A stretch of DNA of 64,000 bases from Zhengitettix transpicula (lineage: Eukaryota; Arthropoda; Insecta; Orthoptera; Tetrigidae): positions 72,774,509-72,838,508 of the forward strand of contig CM073594.1 in NCBI GenBank assembly GCA_037074705.1, written 5' to 3'. The translations under genes were made by a program, and so were the position numbers. The notes under the pieces are model-generated. The model ran no database searches. It had not been told where the DNA came from and worked only from the letters and a program-made list of their open reading frames with translations. Below are positions 21,846 to 33,799 of this stretch, piece after piece; position 1 is the first letter of the stretch, and each line of letters starts with the position of its first letter.

Positions 21846-21935
21846 AATTAAATATAATATAATTATATATAAATATTATATATAAATATATATTATAAAT
21901 ATATATTATATATAAATATAATTATAGTTACAATT
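21846..21935. repeat. AT simple-sequence tract
   Basis: Alternating TATA, ATATAT and AATATA words fill about 90 bases. Low complexity, no coding sense. Confidence 0.7.
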
Positions 21936-23450
21936 TTTTCATCCTCCTTTGTGCTACAACACATTTAGGACTCTGGTCTATCAGGGTGACTGCCAGGCTG
22001 TCACCATACATGACACATTCTGGATTTAACAGTCACACATTGCCAGTGTGTTGATTCTTCCTCAGCCTTAACAGCAGTTTTCTGGCCATGTTATAGTCAC
22101 AATATCAAATAATAAAATATCAATACATTAAAATTTGTCAATATTTAAAAACAGAAACTTTAAAAACAATTTGGGTCATATTCATCTATAAAATAAATTA
22201 TTTAAATTTGTAAAATTATACAATGTCATAAAGATGTAATTTCTTATATAATCTCAACTGGTAGTTATCTATTTGAGTTTGTGTATCATTCTAGTTTATA
22301 CTAGACTATTTGTCCTGGTTCTGTACACCTTCTTGTGGTGCCGATCACGCAAACTAGTTCTTACCCCAAATATTAATACATAATTAGCTAAATAACAGTT
22401 TATTCTATTGAATTCTGGAATGAAACACACTGAAAAAGGAGCCAGTCCATCCCAAAATCTAGTTTACGAAATAACTTCTGGATCTGCAAGAGAATAATGA
22501 CAGAAGTACTTGTACAATGGATAAAGACAATATTAAAGATTATTATATAATTTTGAAATATGGGATTTAATCAGAAATGTTTATACCAATTTTTATCAAA
22601 ATAGAATTGAGATATTTGTATATTGTGTATTACATATTTCACAATTACTTTTTTATAGGACATCTTGTGGCCATGAATTATTATGAAATAAATCAATTTG
22701 AGAGCAGATTATTATTATTATTATTGTTTTGTTGAACCATTTTTCTCCATCCATTTTTGGTACTTAAATGATGTATGGTGAGTTCTTATTCTTCTTGCAC
22801 CATAATAATGTACACGACTGTTTCTCATTGTGATTGCTGAGCCATTTTGTTCACAGAAGACATCTTTGAACGCATTCAGTAAACTATATAAGAATTCACA
22901 TGTTTATTACATTATAAAATGTCACTTATTCTTCTAAAGTCAAAACAAATTGTAAAGCAAAAAATTAATTGGACAACACTGGAATTGTTTGAGTAAAACT
23001 TACAATTTTAAATTCCAACCACTATTTTTTTCATTATTTACAGTATATGTGGTGTCATTTGGAAAAGATAACTTCTCTACATAAAATTATTTATACTTAT
23101 TTTGCTGTTTACTTTGCACAATCATTTTGAGGTCTCCAAAAAAGTAATTGATTTAATGAGGAATTATTATTAGATAATTTACAAATTGACTATTTGTGTC
23201 CAATTACATGTTATGACTGAAGTATGTAGAAAGAAAATATCTTTACTTATTCACCACTATCTGTGATCAACTGTTATTCACATGGACATGGGCATAAATA
23301 GTTATATAAAGCATCAATAAATAAAACTACAAGTGAATAAAGAAGCACTGAGACACTTGAGTTGCATGTTATCCATTCTATAAAACAAGCAAAGACAGAA
23401 AAGCTCTTTTCAGTAATTCAACACAGTTCCTGTTATTTGTGCAAGTGTAG

Positions 23451-26400
23451 TTAGCTTTGTTTCTGCTTCTTCCCCTTAAATCTCTTATATACCATCTTAA
23501 TTACAAGCCAGGAGGCTGCCGAAAAGACCACAAGAGTTGACAGCAAGGCTGCAATGACATCCAGCAGGAGGCGTTGGTACCACGAGATGTCAATAGCAGC
23601 TGAGCGGAGGTGTCGTGCTCCTCCGTGTCTTAGCACATACTCCGTCCAGTACACTGCTCTGTTCAGTGGAGACTCTGGCTGGTCACGGAAAATAGCCGAC
23701 AGTTTTCTCATGTTCTGCCTGAAGCTGGAAAATGGAAAACACAATAATACTCCACTATACATTACATACATGGTATATAAGGTACAATAATTACTTTCAA
23801 TAATGAAAAGTACTTGTAACAATATATATTTGGCAATTTACATTCATAACCAAGGGAGCAATTAAATTTTATGTAACTATTGATTGGGATTTATGTATGG
23901 AGACAATCTATTACAAATAAATATAATTTCATAAATAAAATGTGAAAATGTAAAGAATTTATGTTCTCTTTTGAATTATGAACATTCTTGTATGGAGCAC
24001 TTCATAAGTATGCTAAAAGTAAATCTTAAAAATGATAGTATTTCTGAATAAAGTCTTCTCGGACTTCTAACCGTGTAAACAATTGTATTTGTGACATTTC
24101 AATGACATTCACTGCCATCGTCTTCTAGCAATAGCAGTGGCAGTGAACATCATTGAAACATCACAAATACAATTTTTTACTCGGTTAGAAGCCTTAGAAG
24201 ACTTTATTCATTCTCTACACCAAGCAAGACTACATTCAATAGTATTTCTACTAGTGCCTTGCCTCTGGTTAGTAGTTATTTCCCTCAGAGCTGACAGAAC
24301 TTCACTTTTCGTCATTGTTAGAATATTAAGCTGCAAAGCTACACCCCTCAGTTCCAGTTTCTCAGCATTTGAAGTCTGGTCAGCAAAGAAAGGAATCGCA
24401 ACTATGGGAACACCATGGTACACTGCTTCCTGTGAGCTCAGAAGACCACAGTGGGATATAAAGGCCACCACATTGGGATGAGCTGAAAAGAAACAGACCA
24501 GATAATTAGTCAATGTTCTTATATCTTGTTCAGTATGTACCAATTATTATTTTCTTGTGTACAGTAGTTTCATATGTAAATAATCAGAACTGAATGAACG
24601 ACATAAATTATCAAGAAAAAATATGATAAACAGATATCTTAATCAGATTCCCATTATGTTATCTGTCTGACGTGGTGACACCAGCCCTCAGTTTCAGAAG
24701 CCATTAACTCCCATTTATTTATAACATAAAAGATGTGACTATGTCATAACAATGATATGGATATTGGTATTCACATGAAATAAAGGTCCATAGTTGCCAT
24801 GTCAGACAGAAAACAGTTAGATTTTTAGTGGCGCTAATTTTAACTTATTTATTACCAAGAGTTATCTATCATACACATGATAGTATGGTCACTTACAGTG
24901 TGATAAGAAACTAAAAAATACATATAATTGGTAGGAAAATTGTTTGACCTTATCTGTAATGGAACGGAATCCAATTCTGCAACCATTACATAAGAATTAT
25001 CAGTATCTTAGTTTCAACCTGTTACCAATGTTTAAGTCAGGTGCAATAAAATAAAACAAAGAAGTTCAGTATTTCAAATCCATACATCCATAAAAGGTCT
25101 CAGATGTAACATTTTATCGTTATTGAGAAAATAAAGGCAATAAAACAGACAATTATTTTGTAATCAAATTTATTTGCTTGCAGGCCTTATAAGGATCCAC
25201 ATAAGGACTGATCACATAGCAATCATTATTAAATTTACATTTGTCTGTCTGTTTTTTAACCTTTTTTACTCATTTAAGATATACAGATGTAACAAGTTAG
25301 TATTTCATCTTTAAGGTAAAATAATTCTGTGTTAGAAAAGAAAGATCTTCAGTCTTATTTAAAAACATTAAATATAACATTATTGAATCATGAATTAATA
25401 TTAATGTAATTGATTTAGCACAAGGCATTTCTTAATTTGTACCAAAAAATTATACTATACATTTTTACTGTCTTCTTCTATTCAAAGATTTTTTTTATTT
25501 AGAGCAATGTTTAACCTTCTTCGTTCATCTTTATCCTTAGCCATAATAACCTGTTGACAGTTTTTCATATGATTACAGTACCATTATTTGTTAACTTTCT
25601 CTTTCCTATATTTACTTATAAGAAATTCTAGCATGTTGATCATTGAATCAATTTTTTAAATGGGTATTACAAAATTTAACTATTGAAATTTCAAAGTAAA
25701 TAATGAAGTAGACAATTAATTTTTACTTCAGATGAATATCAAATATAAACTTAAAGTAATAAAATAAATTAAAAAACTGAACCTGGCAAGCAAATACCTA
25801 TCAACCAGCAGTTACGCACCCAAGATATCGCTTTGTGGTAACCACTTGGATATTTTGACGTTTATGGGAATGCCTGGGAGGGTGTCAGACTCAAACTTCC
25901 ACAGCACCCTCTGGGGCAATTGGGCAAAGACTTCAAGCAATTCTGTCTGCACCCTTTTATTCAGACAGTCACTGCGCACATTGGTGCCAAGGCTGAAGAA
26001 AATTACACCACTTGGAGCCTCGTCGATGAACTTCCTGAGATCCTGTAAAATTTAAACTCAAGTCATTTTCTTTCCTATATTTACTTATAACAAATTCTAG
26101 CAAGTTTATCATTGAATCAATGCAAATTTTTTAAATGCGTATTACATAATTTAGCTATTGAAATTTCAAAGTTTCATATACAATGAACAAATATGGTTGT
26201 TTGACTCACAAAGTTGAACCAACTTAATCCACGAAGCAAAGAAGAAGAAGCAAAGGACAATTTTGAAATTAGCAAACATATTTATAATTGAATAATTGCA
26301 ATTATTAAGAGGTATCGATATTATAAATAACTCATTTATTTTTTCCATCACAAACATGGTGGAGAAATGAAAACTTAAAATTAACTTAAATTGTATTAGC

Positions 26401-27991
26401 TTTATGGATGCTTAAAGTTTCTGTTTAATTGGGTATTCCTTTTCTCAGGTGATTTTTCCAATCTTCCTAACTTCAACATATAGGAATAATAACTCAGGAT
26501 CTGAAATCTATAAGTGTTTAGGTTTATTTTTATTTTAATGAATCTAGTTTATAAAAATATTGAGATTAATACTGTCATAGCTAATGAATTAGGTAATATT
26601 ATATCATTCAAATGACTAAATATGTTGTAAGTGGAAAAGAATGATAGGTTTAGTACATATTATAACATAATGGCCCAAACTCCTGTGGCGTAGGGGTCAG
26701 CGTGACTGCCTCACATAACAGAGGTCCCAGGTTTGAATCCCCACAAGGGCATGGATGATTTGTGTGTGTGAGAGCAACTCTCATCAAATCAGTCCCCTGA
26801 CAAGGCAAATTGAGTTCCCATAATGAGTTACTAATAACCTGAGCTATCAATGCAACTGAAAATTAATGGATGGAAAAAGGGATAAGTAAAACTGGGTAAA
26901 TTACAACTGATGACTACAAAAATAAGGAAAACAAAGTTTTGAAAAGTATCGACACACAAGGAATGAGGAATTGGATTGAAGTTAATATAATTCCAAGAGG
27001 AACAGAACCAATTGTTACTACACAAAGAGATCAGTTCATTTGGAAAAGCAGATGAGTCAAAATAAAATAAAAAAATTGGTAGAGACAATTCTTAACAGAA
27101 CTCTGGATAACTGTAAAACATTATTGATCACTGGTAATGGAACTTGAAAAATGTGTGTACTTCTGGCAAGGACTGTGGCTTCTTGATGTGCATCCCTGCC
27201 ACGGGTATGATGGCAGGCACAAGCGGTTGAGGGTAGTCAAAGCTGAAGTGGGCGTTGACCAGCACCAGACTGGCCTTCTTCTCCAGCTCGGGCACTGTCG
27301 ATACTGAGGCACCAAAGAACTCCCTGTTCATGGCCTCCACCTGTGGCAGGAACACCAGTTCCCTGTACCAAAGTGTGTACCAGTGGTAGAGTGCATTGGT
27401 GGCCCTCTGAAGAAAGTTCATACGGGCCGGCATGGGCAAGTCGTAGGTGTTGACGTAGGAAGGGTTGATCTCATTGCCAACCATGTGGTGCGTCCACGGA
27501 GGGATGCCGTAGGCCGTCATGGCCATCACGGGAGGGTCGCCGAACTTTTCGATGAAGCCGAAGACGCAGTCCTGGAAGGCTATCTCGATGATAATGAGGT
27601 CGAAGACAACTCCGTCGGCCGCCATGTCCGCGAGCTTCTTTGCGCCCCGGGACTTGAGAATCTGGGCGCAAGTTTGGAGTCCCCAGTCGAAGCCTGTTCG
27701 CACGCTCTCCAGCTTGGACTGCTCCCTCAAGCTGTTGAAGGTGAATTCGTCCGTGGCGGATTCCCAGATGTACATGTTCTCGATGACCACGTCTGTGTGG
27801 TTGGGCGTGGGCTGCTTCTCCGGATCGGCGCTGAAGACGGTCACCTGGTGGCCCCTGGCGGCCAGCTCCAGCATCAGCGCCCTGTTCCAGATGTGGTGGC
27901 TGCGCGATGGTATTCCAAGCAGCGCCAGGATGCGAGCGGCGTCCGTCAGCGTTGTCACCACCAGCACCAGCAGCAACAACGTCCTCTGCAT
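23451..27991 (-). CDS. UDP-glycosyltransferase (UGT), membrane-bound
   Basis: Transfers a sugar from a UDP-sugar to small lipophilic acceptors such as plant toxins, pigments or hormones, in the endoplasmic reticulum lumen; donor and acceptor cannot be read from sequence. Exons, 5' to 3' on the minus strand: 27161-27991, 25820-26042, 24263-24482, 23451-23724; total 1548 nt, 515 aa, phases consistent. The start is ATG at 27989-27991; a GTG just before it is not needed. Residues 1-20 are a signal peptide ending LTDAAR. The acceptor domain begins ILALLGIPSRSHHIW, containing the expected catalytic histidine. Exon 2 gives FIDEAPSGVIFFSLGTNVRS. Exon 3 carries the UDP-sugar signature, HPNVVAFISHCGLLSSQEAV then FADQ. 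Exon 4 has IFRDQPESPLNRAVYW, a membrane helix (LLLDVIAALLSTLVVFSAAS) and a basic tail KRFKGKKQKQS. Odd points: HCG where most insect UGTs have HGG, and intron 3 starts with GC. A poly(A) signal is possible at 22903-22908. Confidence 0.93.
24045..24210. repeat. MITE-like foldback element inside UGT intron 3
   Basis: Left arm 24045-24117 and right arm 24138-24210 are 73 bp each and complementary with about nine mismatches, separated by a 20-base loop. The arms begin TGAATAAAGTCTTCT and end TTCACTGCCA. It lies entirely in the intron, 53 bases downstream of the GC donor of exon 3. A fold-back non-autonomous transposon is the likely origin; no clear target duplication was found. Confidence 0.7.
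24261..24262 (-). other. GC splice donor of UGT intron 3
   Basis: The minus strand reads ACCAACCAGAG, then GCAAGG. Only this junction keeps the frame and gives the family sequence TNQ-S-FRQNMRKLSAIFRDQP across exons 3 and 4. The nearby GT dinucleotides give the wrong phase or add unrelated residues. AG before and CAAG after fit the stronger consensus required by GC donors. Confidence 0.75.
26680..26865 (+). repeat. tRNA-derived SINE
   Basis: A polymerase III A box, TGGCGTAGGGGTC (about 26686-26698), and a B box, GGTTTGAATCC (26730-26740), have tRNA spacing, followed by a non-tRNA body. It lies in the region of UGT intron 1 (26043-27160) and reads against the gene. Not a working tRNA: no plausible anticodon arm or acceptor stem is preserved. 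Insect SINEs with tRNA heads are common; the family is not identified. Confidence 0.65.
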
Positions 27992-27999
27992 CACCTGAG

Positions 28000-28935
28000 T
28001 ATCACGATCCCAACTTAGTTCCCTTCATCACAACAATTTCTTTCTGTTTGTCGACCTATTACAACGGGATTATCTGGAAAACGGATGAGCCCTTTTCAAT
28101 GAATTTCAGATTCGTATTTCTCATCGAGAAAAGTAAAACATGGGCTATGTAGTAGAGTGGGAGTTGTTTGACCAATCAGAGACCGGTTACTTCTTCAGAA
28201 AAGCACCAATCTATAACGGCCAAGTCACCCTCGTAATCAATTCAGTGCTGAGTTAACAGTACCAAATAACCCTCAGATGAAACACGGAAACACTCACTGG
28301 GGCAAGACAAATATGAGCACAATAAAGAATCAAGCATTTATACAAATAAAATAGCGCATCTCAAAAGGGAAAAACTTAAAAACTGCTCAACTCATTTCAA
28401 TAAATTTTTGAATTACTATGTGCACGATGAACAAGATAGACTGTTTAGATTTCTGAGGGTATTGCATTACTACTCTTGAGTAGTGACATCCTCCATCCAC
28501 AGTATTTTGCAGACTGTAAAATCACTTCCCTACGGTCGGCTGATCTGAACCTTGTTTTCGATACGATAATAACCAGTTTGTAATGGTGTAGCTCAAAAAA
28601 TACTCACAAAAGAAGATGACGCTGAGGTCTCGAAACAAGATTGTTTCTGTAACAATCCTCTGCTTGGTCCACCAGCGAATTCTTATTCTATTTCCTAACC
28701 TGAAAAGAATAAGTCTTTTACAATAACAGTGCAAACAGCGTGGCTTGGAAATTCTACTCAAATTTTATTTACATAACATCAATTTTTGCCTGATATTAAC
28801 AAAAGAATTTGGCAATGTATAAAAATTACGTATAACACTCCAAATTCTAAATGCACCGATTGAAGTCCTAAAGCTGCTTAATTAAATTTATTCTGATTTG
28901 TGGCCGATTTATTTAATAAAATATCTTACATTCTT
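28000..28935. other. Region upstream of the UGT gene, no gene recognised
   Basis: It should hold the UGT promoter and perhaps a 5' untranslated exon, because CAG lies directly before the GTGATG of the coding exon and could be a splice acceptor. No TATA box or initiator stands out with confidence. Confidence 0.35.
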
Positions 28936-28939
28936 GATC

Positions 28940-29735
28940 ATCTTCTTCTAATAAATTAATCAGAATGTTTGTTTGTATGTTCCGCATACAAATCTACACC
29001 CGCGAGTAAGTTTCACCAAATTTCTCACACGTGTTAGCGACCAGGGAAAAAACACAGCCGGGGTGAGACTCGTCTACCACCCCTAGTGGACAGGGTGGAA
29101 ATATTCAATCCTCCTAAAACAGACGATATTTGAGTCGGATAAATATTTTTAAGGGTCAAAAAGATTGATAGTGTTTCTACCGCTGTCATCTGAATAAAAT
29201 TTCAACCCCTTACAGCATGGGAAAAGAGCACCCTTAGGGGTGGGGGTGGAGGTTCGTTACGAGTAAATAACGCGAATACAAGTTTGAAGTCAAATCCAAG
29301 GTTATTGATGTCGCTGAGTTTGTGTATGACATTCAACTTGTCACTTAATCCCCAGGGGCGGGGATGGACAAGGGTTGAGAAATGTTCAAACAAGAAGATA
29401 ACGGGAATACAACCGCGATTGAAGTAAAATCCAGGGTTATGGATGTCGCTGAGTTTATTTATGACATTCAACCATATGTTTAACCCACAGTAGAGGGGCT
29501 GGACGTGGTGTGGGGGTAATTTTCGAACATGTTAAAACGGCCGATATACTCGTCGAAAGAAACTTTTTCAGGGTCAATGAGTTGAGCCCCTTTCGGCATA
29601 GGAGGTGGGTGAGCACATTTAGGGATAGGTGTCGAGGTGCGTTACATAAAAATAAGGAAAAGTAACAGAAATTTTTAGTCAAATCGGGGTGATGGATATA
29701 TGGCAAACCGGGCAACTCCAGGAACGCTGCTATTA
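28940..29735 (+). mobile_element. Helitron-type non-autonomous element with repeated modules
   Basis: The 5' part has TCTTCTAATAAATTAATCAG, TGTTTGTATGTTCCGCATAC, AAATCTACACCCGCG and TTCACCAAATTTCTCACACG. It continues with CTACCACCCCTAGTGGACAG and several internal modules of the GGGTGGGGGTGGAGG ... TTATTGATGTCGCTGAGTTT type (about 29215-29330, 29335-29470, 29480-29700). The end, AACTCCAGGAACGCTGC, is decayed. It differs from 50451-51471 in number and spacing of modules. Confidence 0.6.
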
Positions 29736-30034
29736 AAAAAATATTTTGTAATCACAATCGGGGAATGTGGTCAATGAAATTTTCTACATTTTCTTTGTTT
29801 AAAAAATTATTTATTGAATTAAATTACACGAGTTTGTCTGAATGTGAACCTTAATGGATCTATATATAAACATCTATAAATTACTAAGATAAATTGACAA
29901 CCATTAAATCAATTTAAAATATTTTAATCAACAGAACGACGTTTATGAACATTTTTTGTCAAGTGGTGTGAATAATAAACGATATATTTGAAATCACAAA
30001 TTTATATAATATTTTTTCTTATACCAAAAATATT

Positions 30035-30200
30035 AAGTTTGTGTATAATTTCAACCCCTTTCAGCATTGGAGGGGAACACCCTTACGGGTGGGGGTGGAG
30101 GGGCAATACGAGAAGAATACGCAAAAGCAACCAATATGGGAGTCTAATCGGGGGTTATGGATATATGAGAACCCGGGCAACGTAGAACACCCCTATAGTT
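30035..30200 (+). mobile_element. Helitron-type 3' fragment
   Basis: Only the last module and the end are present: TTTCAACCCCTTTCAGCATT, then GGGTGGGGGTGGAGGGGC, AGTCTAATCGGGGGTTATGG, GAACCCGGGCAACGTAGAAC and CACCCCTATAG, matching the 3' part of 50451-51471 (module at 51310-51471). Confidence 0.6.
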
Positions 30201-30249
30201 CTATATTATTAATAATTTCTGCGTATTGCGTGCCGATAATTGTTTGGTT

Positions 30250-31015
30250 ATAATTTGAATTGTAGCGGTATGAGCTACCAAAGCGACAAGAGCGCTGAGC
30301 TCTGTTGCTTTGTTGAAGAGCCGAAATGGCGATTGCGCGCGCAAAAGTAAAGTTAGTCTAAGTCTACGGTCAGCCACGAGAGGAGAGACATTAAAACAAA
30401 CCTTCACCGATCGTGAGTTCCGGTAAGCAAGAGAGATTTTCTAACAACTAGCCAACGGTGAAGCAAAGGTTGCTTCATTATCAAAATTGAATAATTTTGC
30501 CATCCGATAGCTGACCAATTAGGAGAGGATCATCCGAGGTTCCTGAGAACTGAGATCGTGCATTTCGACTGTGTATGTGCAAAATCTGTGAGGAAATTAG
30601 AATCAGTATAAAATTTTGCATTTATAGTCTAGTGTTGAAGCTACAAAAGAATGCTGGTACCAGTCGGACATTATGTGAGTAACCAAAACTTAGATAATAA
30701 TATTTGTAAACGATAATTAAAATGGTAGAGTCAGATTTCGTTCAAGTTTAATTTCTTTACATTTAGCTTTCTTTCATTTATCGACATATTGTTTTTAGGT
30801 AAATTTTAAACTGAATTGTTAATCAGTTTATTAAATCACTTTCCTGTTAATTAATCAAACCCAGTGGAGACCCTGAGAGAAGAGATCTTAATTTGATTGT
30901 AATTGTTTTAATTTTTGGAAGCCACAAGTAAATAAAATAATAAATTATTTTGTTTGTTAATTTTTTTATAATCTTTTAATTTGATTAACCTTTTAATTTT
31001 GATTATTACAATATA
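30250..31015 (+). mobile_element. Divergent LTR-family copy
   Basis: It shares ordered blocks with 4620-5540: ATTGTAGCGGTATGAG, GGTGAAGCAAAGGTTGCTTC, CATCCGAGGTTCC, GAAGCTACAAAAGA, CTGGTACCAG, GTAAACGATAATTAAAATGG and GTCAGATTTCGTTCAAG. It ends at a GATTATTACA at about 31001-31010 followed by ATATATATAT. The PBS-like words are not preserved. Confidence 0.5.
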
Positions 31016-31179
31016 TATATGGATATTTGGTATATCATTTATAAACAACAGTGATCCCTATATATTATTTATATATAATATTTAAAATATTTTATTAATA
31101 AATTCAATGGAAAATTGGCTTAAGTTTGTGATTAGTTGTATAAAACTTCTTCAAGGGTTATAGGAAAAGCAAATTATAG

Positions 31180-31420
31180 TGTTGGTAAATCTGACATACT
31201 ATTAAACTCAGGTTTTCTGCATTTGAATTGGTTAATAAACAAAAATATCTTGGGACGATTACAGATAACTGCATCAATTGCAAATATCATTAAATCATTA
31301 ACTCATTAACAAACAATAAAATGGCTAAAAAAGTAATAATGACGAAAAAATCTTACATTCGCAATATTTTAAATAAACTGATACATGGTCTTATGCAGAA
31401 AATTATGTCACAACAAAATT
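31180..31420 (+). pseudogene. Possible LINE reverse-transcriptase relic
   Basis: VNKQKYLGTITDNCINCKYH at about 31228-31287, then after a stop SLTNNKMAKKVIMTKKSYIR, resembles the V-x-K-Y-L-G patch and following helix of jockey-type LINEs. It is short with no catalytic motif, so identification is tentative. Confidence 0.35.
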
Positions 31421-31446
31421 AATAAATATTAACAAAACATTAAATA

Positions 31447-31486
31447 AACGACGTTTCGTCCTCTTTTACGACTTCTTCAAGTTTAA
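31447..31486 (-). ncRNA. Hammerhead-ribozyme-like motif (degenerate)
   Basis: Minus strand: UUGAAGA (C3 changed to U), extra A, a weak GUC/GAC stem with an A-rich loop, GAAA, CGUCG. The GAAAC and GUC parts are intact, but the first core base is changed, so it should be inactive. Confidence 0.35.
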
Positions 31487-32769
31487 TAATTTTGTATATA
31501 AACCATAAAAATCAATTTTGAAATTCTAATTGATTTCTTCCAAAAATTTAGCCAGAGTTTGATGTATCGATGTTACAAATTTCCATATTTTTAAATAATG
31601 TTATAATCACAAACACAAATAAGACAAAACGATAATAGTTAAAGGTCTATTTGTTTCTTTATAAAAAAAAGGTAATTTAATATGCATATAAAGAAAATCT
31701 ATTTCAAAACCAGAGAAAATAAATTAATTGTGGAAACAAATTCAACGTACTGTTCCACAGTTCTGACAATGGGGAACAAAAAGAGAATTAACACATCTAG
31801 AAAGATTTTTTTAATAGAGGAATGAAGGCAGTATTAGATAGAAATAAGGGTGGATATGTCAAAACAATTAGGGTATTTACCAGTAGAAAATGTAGAAGAC
31901 TTTTATTTAGAGACTAGAAAAATGATTATTACCAGAATATATGTGTTAAATAAGAGGTTTTTTTCTTGGAATTCACAAAGATTGACTCAATAAACAAGTT
32001 TATAGAGTTCATATGGGGAAATCAGCTAGTATGAAAGTATTAAAAGTGGTCTTGTACTGTATAATGATTTTGTCTTTATCAATTAATTAATTATGGTGAG
32101 TAAGAAAATTTTGAAAGAAGTAGGCATATTAGGTTATAAGTCAATAAGAAATGGATAATATTGTTCTCTAAAATTATTATTGTTACTGTTTAAAAATTTA
32201 TGAAGAAGGTCCTGATTTGAAATATATTGTAATTGGTACCAAAAATATCCATAGGGTAAGTAAATTAAATGTATTAAATGAGGGTTATTGTAGGATCACA
32301 GTTCAACTGAGTGACCGTGCAAAAAGAGTTCAGCCACGGACAGCATGGTTAAAGTGAACTGTGTATTAGAGACAATAATTTTAATGTCATTTGACATTCA
32401 AAATAACACGAGTGTGGCCGAAAAATCGATTACGACGCAGACTCAGGCGGCAAGTTGAAAAACCTCGTGAATTGCTCCAGTTCGGAGTGAGTGAGGTAGG
32501 TAGTTACCGAATGCAGTGTTGATCGTCTCATCACCCTGACGGAACTGAATGGATCACCACGCCTCAGCTGGAGGACTCCACCCACACGACCTTGGGCATC
32601 GCCAAGGTTCACAAAATTTAATTCATCTCAGTCTATCTCTATTAGTCCCTGCACCTGAAATCTTCTTCAGTCAACAGCGACCATACCTAGGTCATTATTT
32701 GCCTCCTCGATCCAGGAATCACCTCGATACAAGGTAGGTTCACGATTCCATTGGCTATTTATTTTCCCG

Positions 32770-32905
32770 TTTGATTTTATTTATTTATTCCATTAGTCAT
32801 CGTATGACGAAATATGAGACGCCATTACATAAGATTACAATATACTCATTGGATGCTACAATTAATAACAATTAGAAGTTAACATAAATAAAAATCTGGA
32901 AAACA
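32770..32905. repeat. Dispersed repeat (copy A; copy B at 41380-41490)
   Basis: TTATTCCATTAGTCATCGTA here matches TTATTCCATTAGTCCTCGTA near 41393. After a short gap both have GATGCTACAATTAAT or TATGCTACAATTAAT, then CAATTAGAAGTTAACATAAA. Both are plus-oriented. Class unknown. Confidence 0.5.
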
Positions 32906-32939
32906 AATCTGCAGTCAACGACTGTCCAAATACTTCAAT

Positions 32940-33110
32940 ATCGACTTAACTAAGTCTTCTCCTGGACTTCTTGAGTCATCAACGTCACCTTTGGCTCCAG
33001 TTTCCTTTGAAATGTCCTCTCAGAGTGACTCCGTCAAGGGTTTGGACCATGGTGACACTTGTATTGTACGCGATGATCATAAAAACCCACTTCTTCAGTC
33101 ATTGCTCTCA
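32940..33110 (-). repeat. Dispersed repeat, inverted copy of 38006-38160
   Basis: The minus strand reads CTGAAGAAGTGGGTTTTTAT, GATCATCGCGTACAA, GACGGAGTCACTCTGAGAGG, AACTGGAGCCAAAGGTGACG, GATGACTCAAGAAGTCC. The same order occurs on the plus strand at 38006-38160. The two copies bracket the LINE at 33800-37740 in opposite orientation. Confidence 0.5.
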
Positions 33111-33799
33111 GAGTCTTATTTTATTCTAACAGATCCATTCATCATACCTTTCTACTGTCTTTGATATCCTCCGCCACGGGGCCTGTCCCTGTGACGTCAA
33201 CAATTACGATGATCATCTCACAGGAGTACGGACAACCTTGATAAGTAAGTCGATGATGATCATGAATGTTTTTTATATACGCGTGTTTATTCTGTTTGTG
33301 ATGAGACGCAGTCTCCGAAATTCCGGCCCAATGTTATCTTATCGTAATGGTTGGCCTAAATATAGCGGGGATCTTCAGAATTTTCTCTCACTGGCAATTT
33401 ACCATTATTAAATGGTTGTTATTTTCGGTTCGGCTTTGTTTTAATCATTTTTTTTCGACGTTGCAAAGTTTAACTAGCCGTGCGCGTTTTGTATGTACGT
33501 ATATTACCAACTACGATTGGGATCATTTCCGGTGAAATTCTAAAACAAATATAGAAACAAAAGTATTACAAATAAAACAATTTTGAAAGAAGAAGAAAAA
33601 ATAAGAAGAAAATAAGTCTCAGAAATTGGACCTGAAAATTTGTTCATCCCCACACTTTACTTCACTTCATTTCACTTCACTGAAGAATAATACAGACCTA
33701 AACTTATTTAAATTACATGATAAAAAAAATATACCTAACTTCACTAATTTATTTATATTATTCCTGAATCTTCTTGTTGAAAAATTCTCCTCAAACACT

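Noticed and set aside
26686..26760. A functional tRNA gene
   Set aside because: A and B boxes are present but the acceptor and anticodon arms do not fold; the sequence continues into a SINE body.
27383..28018. Long plus-strand open frames (211 and 159 codons) opposite the UGT first exon
   Set aside because: They mirror a GC-rich real exon; the residues show no family resemblance and the minus-strand exon fully explains the lack of stops.
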